19,217 bases of DNA. Origin: JACVRW01 sp046735115. GTDB lineage: Bacteria > Actinomycetota > Thermoleophilia > Solirubrobacterales > Thermoleophilaceae. The stretch is from assembly GCA_046735115.1 (NCBI GenBank), contig JBKPSR010000144.1, forward strand, positions 1-19,217, given 5' to 3'. The first letter of the stretch is position 1. Each line of letters begins with the position of its first letter. A program made the translations under genes and the position numbers. Positions 1 to 8,271 of the stretch are shown here, piece after piece. The notes beneath the pieces are model-generated. The model was not told the origin of the DNA. It saw only the letters and a list, made by a program, of their open reading frames with translations, and did no database searches.

Positions 1-614
1 TGGTCGGGGACGACGATCAGGATCCCGATGATCACGAGCACGCCGACGCAGTGCCAGAACACCGAGATGTTGTTGAACAGCGCGACCAGATGCGACGAGA
101 AGATGTTGATCAGCGCGTGTAGGGCGAGGATCACCATGAACACGATGAAGATCTCGCCGAGCGACACCTTGTCCGCGAAGTTGAGGATGAAGTCGAGGCC
201 CCAGAGGTTGAAGACGAAGGTGAAGAACTGGGCGCAGAACCAATCCACGCTCGCGACGATTGCGATCAGCCCGAGCAGGTTGAACCAGCCCGTGAACCAG
301 GACCAGATCGGGCCGCCGAGGTCATTGGCCCACCAGTAAGGGCCACCCGCCGTCGGGTAGGCGGCGGCCACCTCGGCCATGCTGAACGCGACGCTGAGGA
401 TGAGAATGACGACGATCGGCCAGCCCCACGAGATGGCGATCGGGCCGCCGAGGTTCCACGCCTGCGGATAGGTCGTGAAGCACCCCGCGAGTACCGAGAT
501 GATCGTGAACGAGATCGCGAAGTTGGAGAACCGCGACCACCCCCGCTCCAGCTCCTGCTTGTATCCGAGCTCCGCTAGTCGCTGCTCGTCCCGGTCAAGA
601 GCCTGCTCGGCCAT
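1..614 (-). CDS. APC superfamily amino acid/amine permease, N-terminal part (cut by window edge)
   Basis: Integral membrane transporter, probably a proton-coupled importer of an amino acid or small amine. The visible 204 residues begin with a charged cytoplasmic segment (1-28), then FSNFAISFTIISVLAGC (29-45), which opens transmembrane helix 1 in the GABA/amino-acid permease branch of the APC family. PTAGGPYWWA (87-96) is the family's conserved loop signature. Further hydrophobic helices lie near 61-80, 103-122, 128-147, 152-172 and 185-202. The reading frame stays open to base 1, so about 300 residues lie outside the window. The start ATG (612-614) has AGGAGG seven bases upstream; the in-frame ATG six bases earlier is too close to it. 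A sigma70-like promoter precedes it. Substrate is not readable; its position beside an amine-oxidation operon makes a methylated amine or amino acid plausible (inference). Confidence 0.88.
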   Translation of the reverse strand, partial: MAEQALDRDEQRLAELGYKQELERGWSRFSNFAISFTIISVLAGCFTTYPQAWNLGGPIAISWGWPIVVILILSVAFSMAEVAAAYPTAGGPYWWANDLGGPIWSWFTGWFNLLGLIAIVASVDWFCAQFFTFVFNLWGLDFILNFADKVSLGEIFIVFMVILALHALINIFSSHLVALFNNISVFWHCVGVLVIIGILIVVPD

Positions 615-648
615 GCGCATCCCTCCTGGTTGGCGTCCGGCGAGGGCG

Positions 649-677
649 ACTGTAAGCGACGCTCACGACGGAAGCAA
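649..677 (-). promoter_or_regulatory. sigma70-like promoter for the permease, with overlapping inverted repeat
   Basis: Read on the minus strand, TTGCTT (672-677) and TACAGT (649-654) are separated by exactly 17 bases and stand 35 bases before the permease start. An imperfect inverted repeat, GTAAGCG-A-CGCTCAC (652-666, one mismatch), covers the spacer and part of the -10 box, so a repressor could sit there. Seen in sequence; activity is inference. Confidence 0.5.
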
Positions 678-685
678 GGGCGGAT

Positions 686-2473
686 TCACCGCGCGAGCGC
701 GCCGATCACCTCCTGCCACCAGGCCCGCGCCGCGGCGTCCACCTCCGCCGCAAGGCGGCGGCGGGCGTAGCGCTGCAGCTGGAGCGGACCGCCCATGGCC
801 AGGAGCGGTCCGGTGACGGCAAAGCGGCCGTCCACGAGCACGACGAGCGCTCCGGGCTTGTCGCGGCGGGTGCGGATCTGCTCCGCGACCGGCACACGCT
901 CCACGTCCTTTGGAAACCCGGCGTTGCCGTCCTCGTCCCGCCACGGCCGCGTGGTGAAGACCGCGGAGCCGGAGCGCAGCTTCGGCTCGTAGCGCGCCGG
1001 CAGCCCCACGGGCCCGACGCGCCAGCGCTCGAGCAGGTCATCCATCTCCTCCGCCACCTCCTCGCGCACCATCACGTGCAGCCGGTCGGCCGCCTCGATC
1101 CGAGTCGAGCCGCGAGGAAGGAGCGCCTCCTCCCCGCGCACGATCACGCTGAGGAGCGCGTCGCGCGGAAGCCCGAGCTCGCGCACGAGCTGGCCGCAGA
1201 TCGCGTCGTCGGGGCCGACCGGGTATTCCACGATCTCGGCGCCGAGCCGGCGCACGGTGCCGGTCTCCACAAGCGGGCGCGGAAGCGCGGGCTCGGACGT
1301 GGTGACGCCGAGCTTGCGAGCGACCCAGTCGACCGTGGAGCCCTGGAGCAGGGTCGAGATAACAACGGCGAAGAAGACGATGTTGAAGAACTCATGCGTC
1401 CGGCCGGCGGGAACGCCCTCGATCACCGGGAACGTGGCGAGCACGACGGGCACGGCGCCGCGCAGCCCGGCCCAGCCCAGCACCAGCCGCTCCGCGGTGC
1501 TGAAATGGTCGAGCGCGGTCGCGAGCGCCGCCGACAGCGGTCGTGCCACGAACACCAGGATGAGCGCGAGCGCGGTGCCCTCGAGCCACACGTCGCCCAG
1601 CTCGGCCGGGAAGACGAGCAGCCCGAGCGCCAGGAACATGGCGATCTGCGCGACCCACGCAAGCCCCTGGTGGAAGACCGTGACCGTCTGCTTCGCCGGG
1701 ATGCGACCCGAGCCGAGCACCAGACCCGCCAGGTACGCCGCGAGGAAGCCGGACCCGTGCAGCGTCGCCGCCCCGCCGAACGCGAGGCCGGCCGTGGAGA
1801 GCGTTGCGACCGGGTAGAGCCCGGGGCTGGCGAGCCGCGTGTTGCGGAGCGCCCAGACCGCAAGCAGCCCCACGGCGGGGCCCACGATCGCGCCGATCCC
1901 CATTTCGCGCACGAACAGCACCAGCATGTCGAGCCCGCCGTAGTCGGGCTGGTCGATCCAGTCGATGAAGCCGATCACGAGCAGCACGGCGACCGGGTCG
2001 TTGAAGCCGGCCTCGCCCTCGAGCGTCCGCGCCAGCCTCCGCCTGAGCGTCGACTCGCGCAGCAGCGCGAAGATCGCGGCGCCGTCCGTGGACGAGATGA
2101 TCGCGCCGAGCAGCATCCCCTCGAGAGTCGAGAGGTCGAACAGCCAGGCTGCGGCGAAGCCGCAGATGACGCAGGTGCCGAGCGTCCCGAGGATCGCCAG
2201 CGAGAGCGACGGGCGCAGCACCGGCCTGATCTCGTCGAGCCCGGCGGTGAGCCCGGCCTCGAACAGGATCAGCGCGAGCGCGACCACGCCGATCGTGCGC
2301 GCCAGCTCGTAGTCGTCGAACTCGATCCAGCCGGTGCCGTCCGACCCGATCGCCATGCCGACCGCGAGGAACAGGAGCAGGCCGGGCAGGCGGACCCGAG
2401 ACGCAAGAAGGGATGCCGCTATTCCCGCAGCGAGCAGCGCCGCCGCGACAAGGATCAGCTCGCCGTCGGACAT
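686..2473 (-). CDS. nhaP2: NhaP2/CvrA-type K+(Na+)/H+ antiporter, CPA1 family, with TrkA-C domain
   Basis: Cytoplasmic-membrane cation/proton antiporter. The N-terminal ~380 residues form about 12 hydrophobic helices and carry the CPA signatures SSTDGAA and EGEAGFNDP (about residues 127-133 and 152-160 from the ATG), whose Asn-Asp pair is the ion site in this family. A TrkA-C domain follows (about 405-485), then a C-terminal soluble domain of the kind found in E. coli CvrA. At 595 residues it matches the usual family length (570-600). The ATG at 2471-2473 is preferred because family members begin with a sequence like MSDGELILVAAALLAAG; an in-frame GTG at 2494 would add seven residues. Neither has a clear Shine-Dalgarno. 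It is divergent from the kinase operon across 50 bases. Role: potassium or pH homeostasis; no evident link to the neighbours. Confidence 0.9.
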   Translation of the reverse strand: MSDGELILVAAALLAAGIAASLLASRVRLPGLLLFLAVGMAIGSDGTGWIEFDDYELARTIGVVALALILFEAGLTAGLDEIRPVLRPSLSLAILGTLGTCVICGFAAAWLFDLSTLEGMLLGAIISSTDGAAIFALLRESTLRRRLARTLEGEAGFNDPVAVLLVIGFIDWIDQPDYGGLDMLVLFVREMGIGAIVGPAVGLLAVWALRNTRLASPGLYPVATLSTAGLAFGGAATLHGSGFLAAYLAGLVLGSGRIPAKQTVTVFHQGLAWVAQIAMFLALGLLVFPAELGDVWLEGTALALILVFVARPLSAALATALDHFSTAERLVLGWAGLRGAVPVVLATFPVIEGVPAGRTHEFFNIVFFAVVISTLLQGSTVDWVARKLGVTTSEPALPRPLVETGTVRRLGAEIVEYPVGPDDAICGQLVRELGLPRDALLSVIVRGEEALLPRGSTRIEAADRLHVMVREEVAEEMDDLLERWRVGPVGLPARYEPKLRSGSAVFTTRPWRDEDGNAGFPKDVERVPVAEQIRTRRDKPGALVVLVDGRFAVTGPLLAMGGPLQLQRYARRRLAAEVDAAARAWWQEVIGALAR

Positions 2474-2511
2474 CGGGGCACTGGAGACTCGCACGTGAGG
2501 CGGCCGCGGCG

Positions 2512-2517
2512 TAGTGT
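2512..2517 (+). promoter_or_regulatory. -10 box for the kinase operon; leaderless start
   Basis: TAGTGT lies six bases upstream of the ATG at 2524, and no Shine-Dalgarno fits between them. This spacing puts the transcript start at or next to the ATG, i.e. a leaderless mRNA. No convincing -35 box is visible. Confidence 0.4.
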
Positions 2518-2523
2518 GCGCTC

Positions 2524-3456
2524 ATGCACGAGGAGATCACGATTCCCGAGCTCACCGAGGTGGTCGCTCGGGTGACCGCGCTGCTGGGACCGCGCCAGGG
2601 GAGCGTCGTTCAGCTCGAGGGCGGGATCACGAATCGCAACTTCCGGGTGAACTTCGGAGGCATGGACTACGTGGTCCGCCTGCCCGGCAAGCGCACGGGG
2701 GTGCTCGGAATCGACCGCACGGCCGAGTGCATCGCGAACAAGGCCGCCGCCGGGATGGGCATGGCTCCCGGAGTGGCCGCGATGTTCGAGGAGCCGTCCT
2801 GCCTCGTGACGCTGTTCATCGACGGGCGGGAGATGTCCGCCGACGAGCTCCGCCGACCCGAGACGCTCGCCGAGGTCGCCCGCGACCTGCGCAAGTTCCA
2901 CGACTCCGGAACCGAGCTGCCGACCGAGTTCGACTCGTTCCGGCTCGTCGAGGAGTACGCGGAGACCGGCCGGGCCAACGGCAGCGAGCCGCCCGAGGGC
3001 TACGACGACGCGCTCGAGGCGGCGCATCGCATCGAGACGGCGGTCGAGGGCCAGCCCACCCATGAGCTCGTGCCCGCGCACAACGACCTCCTGACTGCGA
3101 ACTTCCTGCTCGACGGCGGGAACCACATCCAGCTGATCGACTGGGAGTACGCCGGCATGGGCGACCGCTGGTTCGACCTCGGCAACTTCGCCGTGAACAA
3201 CGAGCTGGACGACGAGCAGGAGGAGCAGCTGCTCGAGGCCTATTTCGACGAGCCGCCCGACGATCGCCGCCGCGCCACTCTCAAGCTGTTCCGCTTCATG
3301 TCGGACTTCCGCGAGGCGATGTGGGGCGTCGTGCAGGCCGGCGTGTCCGAGCTCGACTTCGACTTCGGGGAGTACGCGCGGAAGCACTTCGACCGCCTCG
3401 AGAAGGCGCGGCAGGATCCGCGCTTCGAGGGCTGGATCGAGGCGGCCCGCGCATAG
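2524..3456 (+). CDS. LicA-like choline/ethanolamine kinase family phosphotransferase
   Basis: Small-molecule kinase of the APH/choline kinase fold, 310 residues, cytoplasmic. Visible landmarks: the nucleotide-loop-like LEGGITNRNFRV (31-42) followed by YVVRLPG (49-55), as in bacterial LicA choline kinases; the catalytic loop HNDLLTAN (186-193) with the family's His-x-Asp and distal Asn; and the metal-binding IDWEYAG (205-211). All catalytic residues are present, so it should be active. The likely reaction is ATP-dependent phosphorylation of an alcohol on choline, ethanolamine or an amino alcohol; the real substrate is not readable. First gene of a three-gene operon: its TAG shares one base with the GTG start of the oxidoreductase. 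Linkage to a methylamine-type dehydrogenase favours an N-methylated amino alcohol (inference). Thiamine or fructosamine kinase-like alternatives share the fold. Confidence 0.85.
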   Translation: MHEEITIPELTEVVARVTALLGPRQGSVVQLEGGITNRNFRVNFGGMDYVVRLPGKRTGVLGIDRTAECIANKAAAGMGMAPGVAAMFEEPSCLVTLFIDGREMSADELRRPETLAEVARDLRKFHDSGTELPTEFDSFRLVEEYAETGRANGSEPPEGYDDALEAAHRIETAVEGQPTHELVPAHNDLLTANFLLDGGNHIQLIDWEYAGMGDRWFDLGNFAVNNELDDEQEEQLLEAYFDEPPDDRRRATLKLFRFMSDFREAMWGVVQAGVSELDFDFGEYARKHFDRLEKARQDPRFEGWIEAARA

Positions 3457-5906
3457 TGGCGGCCCTCCGGGAGCTCCCCGGCGCCGCGCGCTGCGTGATC
3501 GTCGGCGGAGGAGTCGGTGGAACGTCGATCGCGTACCACCTCGCGGAGCTCGGCTGGGAGGACGTGGTCCTGCTCGAGCGGAACCAGCTCACCTCGGGCT
3601 CGACGTTCCACTCGGCCGGGCTGGTCGGCCAGCTGCGCTCCTCGGTGAACCTGACCGAGATGATGATGTACTCGGTCGAGCTGTACCGAAAGCTCGGCGA
3701 GGCGTGCGGCTGGGTCGAGTGCGGCGGGATCAGGCTGGCCTCGAGCGAGGAGCGGATGGAGGAGCTCCGCCGCCAGGCGGGCTGGGCGAAGACGTTCGGT
3801 CTCCCGCTCGAGCTGATCTCGGCTGAGGAGGCGAAGGAGCTGTTCCCGCTGATGTCGACCGACGGCGTGCTCGGCGCCGCATGGCTGCCGACGGACGGAT
3901 ACCTCGACCCGTCGCAGCTCACGTTCGCGCTGGCCGAGGGCGCGCGCGAGGGCGGGGCGCGGATCTTCACGAACACACCCGTTACCGGCATCGAGCCGGG
4001 CCGCGTGCGCACCGAACGCGGCGAGATCGAGGCCGAGGTCATCGTCATGGCCGGCGGGATGTTCTCGGCCGAGCTCGGTCGGATGGCCGGCGTGCGCGTC
4101 CCGGTCGTGCCGATGTCGCACGAGTACATCGTCACGCAGCCGTTTCGCGAGCGTGACCCGGCCAACCCGCTGCCGACGCTGCGCGACCCCGACCTCCTGA
4201 TCTACTTCCGCGAGGAGGGCGGCGGCCTCGTGATGGGCGGCTACGAGCGCCCGGCGTCCCCGGCCTTCCAGCCCGAGGACGGGCTCGGCTTCGAGCGCAT
4301 CCCGAGCGACTTCAATGGCCGCCTGCTCGAGGACGACTGGGATCGCTTCGAGGAGATCGTCGATAACTCGCGCAGGCGCGTGCCGCAGATGGAGGACGTG
4401 AAGGTCACGCGCATGATCAACGGGCCCGAGGGCTTCACGCCCGACAACGAGTTCTGCCTCGGCGAGACCGAGCTGCCGGGGCTGTTCGTGGCGGGCGGCT
4501 TCTGTGCCCACGGGCTGGCCGGCGCGGGCGGAGTGGGCAAGGTCATGGCGGAGTGGATCGTGGGCGGCGAGCCGTCCATGGACCTGTGGCAGATGGACGT
4601 GCGCCGCTTCGGCGCCCAGTACCGCTCGCCGTCATACACGCTCAAGCGGGTGCTCGAGACCTACGAGACCTACTACGACATCCACTACCCGTTCGAGGAG
4701 CGCCAGGCCGGGCGGCCGCTGCGCACCTCGCCCGCCTACGACTGGCACCGATCACAAGGCGCGGCCTTCGGTGAGAAGTCCGGCTGGGAGCGGGTCAACT
4801 GGTACGAGTCGAACAGCGGGCGCGGCGACGAGTCGCTCCGCCCGCGTGGCTGGGCAGGCAAGCACTGGTCGCCGGCGATCGGGGCGGAGCACGCCGCCTG
4901 CCGCGAGGCGGCGGCGATCTTCGACGAGTCCTCGTTCGCGAAGCTAGAGATCGCCGGGGAGGGCGCCGCCGCGCTCCTCGAGGGGCTGTGCGACAACCAG
5001 GTGGCCCGCGAGGTAGGGCGAGTGACCTACACGCAGATGCTCAACTCGCGCGGCGGGATCGAGTGCGACTTTACCGTCGCGCGGCTGGCCGAGGACAGGT
5101 TCTCGATCGTCACGGGCACGGCGTTCGGCAACCACGACCGCGAGTGGATCCGCCGCCACCTGCCGGATGACGGCTCGGTCCAGGTCCACGACGTGACGCC
5201 CGCGTGGGCCTGCTTCGGAGTCTGGGGGCCGCGCGCGCGTGACGTGATCGCCCCGCTCACGCCGCAGGGGCTCGACGACGAGTCCTTCCCGTACATGTCG
5301 GTGCGCGAGCTGACGGTCGCCGACGTGCCCGTGCGCGCGCTGCGCGTGACCTACGTGGGCGAGCTCGGGTGGGAGCTCTATTGCCCGGCGGAGTACGGAT
5401 TGGGCCTGTGGCTCGCGCTGTGGGAGTCGGGACAGCCGCACGGCCTCGTCGCCGGCGGGTACCGCGCGATCGACTCGCTTCGGGTCGAGAAGGGCTACCG
5501 CGTCTGGGGAGCCGACATCACGCCCGACGAGACGCCCTACGAGGCCGGTCTCGGCTTCGCCGTGAAGCTCGGCAAGGACGGCGGCTTCATCGGCGACGAC
5601 GCGCTCGCGGAGGCAGAGAGGAACGGGCCGCGCCGCAGGCTCTGCTGCATCACGCTGGAGGATCCACACTCGGTGGCGCTCGGCAACGAGCCGGTGCGGG
5701 TGAGCGGCGAGATCGTCGGGCGCGTGACGACCGGCGGCTACGGCTATACGGTCGAGCGCTCGATCGCCTACGCCTACATGCCGCCCGAGCACGCCGATGC
5801 CGGCACGGGGGTGGAGCTCGACATCTTCGGCCGCTGGGTCGCGGGCGAGGTCGTCCGGGAGCCGCTGTTCGATCCGGGCGGTGAGCGGGTACGCGACCCG
5901 CGGTGA
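3456..5906 (+). CDS. FAD-dependent dehydrogenase/GcvT fusion, dimethylglycine-sarcosine dehydrogenase family
   Basis: 816-residue two-part enzyme. The N-terminal half is a DAO-type FAD domain with GGGVGGTSIAYHLAE (17-31); SGSTFHSAGL (47-56) matches the site where family members bind FAD covalently through His (here H52). A short linker domain (about 380-440) ends with FGEKSGWERVNWYES. The C-terminal half is a GcvT-like tetrahydrofolate-binding domain (about 440-700, with EKGYRVWGADITPDETPYEAGL near 675) and a C-terminal barrel (about 710-805). The family oxidatively N-demethylates dimethylglycine, sarcosine or related amines and passes the one-carbon unit to tetrahydrofolate. The GTG at 3456 is chosen because it overlaps the kinase stop by one base and places the FAD motif at the usual distance; an upstream in-frame start would lie deep inside the kinase gene. 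Exact substrate unknown. Confidence 0.88.
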   Translation: MAALRELPGAARCVIVGGGVGGTSIAYHLAELGWEDVVLLERNQLTSGSTFHSAGLVGQLRSSVNLTEMMMYSVELYRKLGEACGWVECGGIRLASSEERMEELRRQAGWAKTFGLPLELISAEEAKELFPLMSTDGVLGAAWLPTDGYLDPSQLTFALAEGAREGGARIFTNTPVTGIEPGRVRTERGEIEAEVIVMAGGMFSAELGRMAGVRVPVVPMSHEYIVTQPFRERDPANPLPTLRDPDLLIYFREEGGGLVMGGYERPASPAFQPEDGLGFERIPSDFNGRLLEDDWDRFEEIVDNSRRRVPQMEDVKVTRMINGPEGFTPDNEFCLGETELPGLFVAGGFCAHGLAGAGGVGKVMAEWIVGGEPSMDLWQMDVRRFGAQYRSPSYTLKRVLETYETYYDIHYPFEERQAGRPLRTSPAYDWHRSQGAAFGEKSGWERVNWYESNSGRGDESLRPRGWAGKHWSPAIGAEHAACREAAAIFDESSFAKLEIAGEGAAALLEGLCDNQVAREVGRVTYTQMLNSRGGIECDFTVARLAEDRFSIVTGTAFGNHDREWIRRHLPDDGSVQVHDVTPAWACFGVWGPRARDVIAPLTPQGLDDESFPYMSVRELTVADVPVRALRVTYVGELGWELYCPAEYGLGLWLALWESGQPHGLVAGGYRAIDSLRVEKGYRVWGADITPDETPYEAGLGFAVKLGKDGGFIGDDALAEAERNGPRRRLCCITLEDPHSVALGNEPVRVSGEIVGRVTTGGYGYTVERSIAYAYMPPEHADAGTGVELDIFGRWVAGEVVREPLFDPGGERVRDPR

Positions 5907-7237
5907 GCCGCCCCTACGACGAGGCCTGCGACGAGCGGGGCGAGCCGCGGGCGCACTACGCCGAGCTGCTCGGCAAGCTCGGCGACCCCGGCGAGCTGGC
6001 GGCGGAGGCGTGCCGCAGGCTCGCCGCGCGCGGGGTCACGTTCGGGCCCGACGCGGCCGTGTTCGATCCCATGCCGCGGATCCTCACCGAGGCGGAATGG
6101 TCCGCGCTGCAGGCGGGGATCGGCCAGCGCATGCAGGCGCTCGAGGCGCTCGCCGCCGACGTGTACGGCGAAGGTCGCGTCTTCGATGCGGGCGTGCTGT
6201 CACGCGAGGAGGTCGAGTCCTCGCCGCACTACGAGCCGGCGATGCGCGGCGCTGCGCCCACGCGCTGGATCGCCTTCGCCGGCCTCGACGTGGTGCGCAC
6301 GGAGGAGGGCCGCTTCCAGGTGATCGAGGACCAGCTGCGCATGCCGTCGGGCGTCGCATACGCCGTCGCGTGGCGCGAGACGCTGCGGGACCTCCTCCCC
6401 GTGGAGCCGCCGCAGCGGGACGTATCGACGGTATTCGGCGAGCTCGCGCTCGCGCTGCGCAACGCCGCGCCGCCCGGCGTGGACGAGCCGCGGCTGGCGA
6501 TCCTCTCTGAGGGCCCGTCAGCGGCGGCGTTCTGGGAGCACGAGCGGCTCTCACGCGAGCTGTGCGCCGCGCTCGTGACGCTCGATGACCTCGAGCACCG
6601 CGACGGCCGCGTCGTGGCGTGGGTCGACGGCCGGCCGCGAGCGATCGACGTGGTCTACCTACGCACCGGCGAGGATCGCTTCACGGGCGAGGACGGCTCC
6701 CCGACCGCCATCGGCGAAGCGCTGCTAGGTCCCGCCGCCGCCGGGCGGGTGGCCGTCGCCAACTCGCCGGGCTCCGGAGTGGCCGACGACAAGCTCGTGC
6801 ACGGCCGCGTGGACGACCTGGTCCGCCTCTACCTCGGCCAGGAGCCGCTCCTGCCCTCGGTCCCGTCCCGTGTCGTGGGACCGGACGAGCCGCTCGACGA
6901 GCTGGTCGTGAAGCCGCGCGGCGAGATGGGGGGCGAGGGAGTGACGATCTGGCGCGACGCGGACGAGCGGACGCGCAGGCGGATCCTCGCCCGCATCGCC
7001 GCCGAGCCGGGCGGGTGGATCGGCCAGGAACTGGTCCAGCTGTCGGTTCACCCGACGGTCGTGGACGGCAGGCTGGAGCCGCGCCATGTGGACCTGCGCC
7101 CCTACGCACTGCCCTCCGACGACGGCGTGCGCGTGCTGCCTGCCTGCGCGAGCCGTGTCGCGCTCGAGCGCGGCTCGCTCGTCGTGAACAGCGCGCAGGG
7201 CGGCGGAGCCAAGGACACCTGGGCGCTGGGGGCCTAG
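5903..7237 (+). CDS. Circularly permuted ATP-grasp type 2 ligase (DUF404/DUF407 class)
   Basis: 444-residue protein of the circularly permuted ATP-grasp family, whose members are thought to form amide or peptide bonds using ATP. Family landmarks seen: PMPRILTEAEW (57-67), IEDQLRMPSGVAYA (141-154, normally EDNxRxPSG, here Gln instead of Asn), NSPGSGVADDKLVH (287-300), ELVVKPRGEMGGEGV (333-347) and the C-terminal NSAQGGGAKDTWAL (429-442). Length is near the usual 450-490. GTG at 5903 overlaps the dehydrogenase stop by four bases (GTGA), so translation is coupled. Its 3' end overlaps the convergent regulator by CTAG. Standing after a kinase and an amine dehydrogenase it may ligate the phosphorylated or demethylated product to an amino acid; this is inference. 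No partner transglutaminase or alpha-E protein, often found with this family, is adjacent. Confidence 0.87.
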   Translation: MSRPYDEACDERGEPRAHYAELLGKLGDPGELAAEACRRLAARGVTFGPDAAVFDPMPRILTEAEWSALQAGIGQRMQALEALAADVYGEGRVFDAGVLSREEVESSPHYEPAMRGAAPTRWIAFAGLDVVRTEEGRFQVIEDQLRMPSGVAYAVAWRETLRDLLPVEPPQRDVSTVFGELALALRNAAPPGVDEPRLAILSEGPSAAAFWEHERLSRELCAALVTLDDLEHRDGRVVAWVDGRPRAIDVVYLRTGEDRFTGEDGSPTAIGEALLGPAAAGRVAVANSPGSGVADDKLVHGRVDDLVRLYLGQEPLLPSVPSRVVGPDEPLDELVVKPRGEMGGEGVTIWRDADERTRRRILARIAAEPGGWIGQELVQLSVHPTVVDGRLEPRHVDLRPYALPSDDGVRVLPACASRVALERGSLVVNSAQGGGAKDTWALGA

Positions 7238-7986
7238 CGGCCCATCGGCTCCGGGAGCAGGCCGGCAAGGATGTGCTCGGTGCCCGCGCAGTGGTCGCGC
7301 ATGACCTTGACCGCGTTACCCACGTCCTTGGCGCGGAGCAGCGCGACAAGCCGGCGATGCTGCGCGTTCGAGCGAGTCAGCACCTCGTCGGGGTGGGCGA
7401 TCCGCTCGATCAGGTCGGTCATCTGGCCCTGCACCTCCGTCATGGCCGCCACCAGCCGCGGCGAATGGCATGCCTCGGCCAGGCCGATATGGAAGCGCAC
7501 GTCCGCGCGCCGGTAGGCGTGGAAGCGCGCTCCCTCCGTGGCCGCCATCTTGTCCGTGAAGCCGTCCAGGCGCGCGAGATCGTCGTCGCTCGCGCGCTCC
7601 GCCGCGAGCACGGTGGCGCCCGTCTCCACCGTGATGCGGTAGTCGAGCACGGCGCGCGCCTGGTCGAAGTCGAGCCGGTCCGCCGAGCGGTCCTGGACGA
7701 GCGGCGGCTCCTCCGCCACGAACGTGCCGCCCGAGCGTCCGCGTCGCGAGACCAGATGGCCGCTCTGGACCAGGGTGGTGAGCGCCTGGCGCAGGGTCGA
7801 GCGCGAGATCCCGAGCTCGTCGGCCAGCTCGCGCTCCGGGGGAAGCCGCGTGCCCGGCGTTAGGACGCCGAGCCTGATCGCGGTGCCCAGGCGTTCCACG
7901 GTCTCCTCGAAGGTCGTGGGGGGACGGACGCGTTCGAAGACGGCGTCCAGCGCCTGACTCCGCGCGCCCGTGCCCGCATCTGCCAT
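7234..7986 (-). CDS. FadR-subfamily GntR transcriptional regulator (FCD domain)
   Basis: DNA-binding regulator of 250 residues. An N-terminal winged helix-turn-helix (about 24-92) includes LPPERELADELGISRSTLRQ (48-67), the GntR recognition region. The C-terminal FCD domain (about 105-235) keeps the metal-binding residues of the subfamily, D162 and H166 (ADVRFH), H210 and H232, so it probably senses a carboxylate-type ligand around a bound metal. It converges on the ATP-grasp gene, sharing a CTAG in which both genes end with TAG, and is divergent from the DUF6812-like gene. The start ATG (7984-7986) lacks a Shine-Dalgarno and has a -10-like TACCGT eight bases upstream, beside a small palindrome. 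Likely regulates itself and either the flanking amine operon or the divergent genes (inference). Confidence 0.9.
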   Translation of the reverse strand: MADAGTGARSQALDAVFERVRPPTTFEETVERLGTAIRLGVLTPGTRLPPERELADELGISRSTLRQALTTLVQSGHLVSRRGRSGGTFVAEEPPLVQDRSADRLDFDQARAVLDYRITVETGATVLAAERASDDDLARLDGFTDKMAATEGARFHAYRRADVRFHIGLAEACHSPRLVAAMTEVQGQMTDLIERIAHPDEVLTRSNAQHRRLVALLRAKDVGNAVKVMRDHCAGTEHILAGLLPEPMGR

Positions 7987-7994
7987 CAGGTGAG

Positions 7995-8011
7995 ACGGTA
8001 ACCGCTACATT
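7995..8011. promoter_or_regulatory. Divergent leaderless promoters with a candidate GntR operator
   Basis: Two -10 boxes face away from each other: TACCGT on the minus strand (7995-8000), eight bases before the regulator ATG, and TACATT on the plus strand (8006-8011), eight bases before the GTG at 8020. Between and overlapping them is CGGT-A-ACCG (7996-8004), a short palindrome of the GGT/ACC type that FadR-family proteins often bind. The position suggests autoregulation; binding is inference. Confidence 0.4.
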
Positions 8012-8019
8012 GCGCCGCC

Positions 8020-8271
8020 GTGGAGAACCGTCAAGAAAAGGTCGTTGTTGAAACGGATCGCTATCGCGTAGAGGGCATGCTCACGCTCCCGCAGGAGGGC
8101 TATCGCAGCAGGGTCTCCGACCACGTGAACAGGCGCGATCAGGAGTTCTTCACGATCCTCGACGCCCAGCTCGTGGCGATCGACGGCTCCGGGCGCGACT
8201 GGGAGACGCCCGTCCTAATGCTGGCGCGCAGGCACATACGGCTGATCGTGCCCGCCTCCGACGGCGCGTAG
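8020..8271 (+). CDS. Small DUF6812-like protein
   Basis: 83-residue cytoplasmic protein without membrane segments or cysteines. It resembles a family annotated as DUF6812 in high-GC bacteria: an N-terminal beta-rich half with VETDRYRVEGMLTLP (10-24), a central GYRSRVSDHVNRRDQEFFTI (27-46), and a C-terminal ARRHIRLIVP (69-78). Function unknown; the assignment rests on remembered sequence resemblance. GTG at 8020 is chosen because a -10 box ends eight bases upstream and the frame has no better start. Its TAG is directly followed by the ATG of the methyltransferase, so the two are co-transcribed and probably translationally coupled. Confidence 0.75.
   Translation: MENRQEKVVVETDRYRVEGMLTLPQEGYRSRVSDHVNRRDQEFFTILDAQLVAIDGSGRDWETPVLMLARRHIRLIVPASDGA

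Noticed and set aside
1076..2575. 499-codon open frame on the plus strand opposite the antiporter
   Set aside because: Antisense shadow in high-GC DNA: composition is Arg/Glu/Asp/Ala/Gly noise, no domain, and the minus strand encodes a clear NhaP2-type protein.
3240..5792. Long minus-strand frames opposite the kinase and dehydrogenase
   Set aside because: No recognisable motif; third-position GC pattern and domains support only the plus strand.
6619..7863. 414-codon plus-strand frame running across the ATP-grasp end and the GntR gene
   Set aside because: Crosses two convergent genes with strong domain evidence; Arg/Ala/Gly noise.
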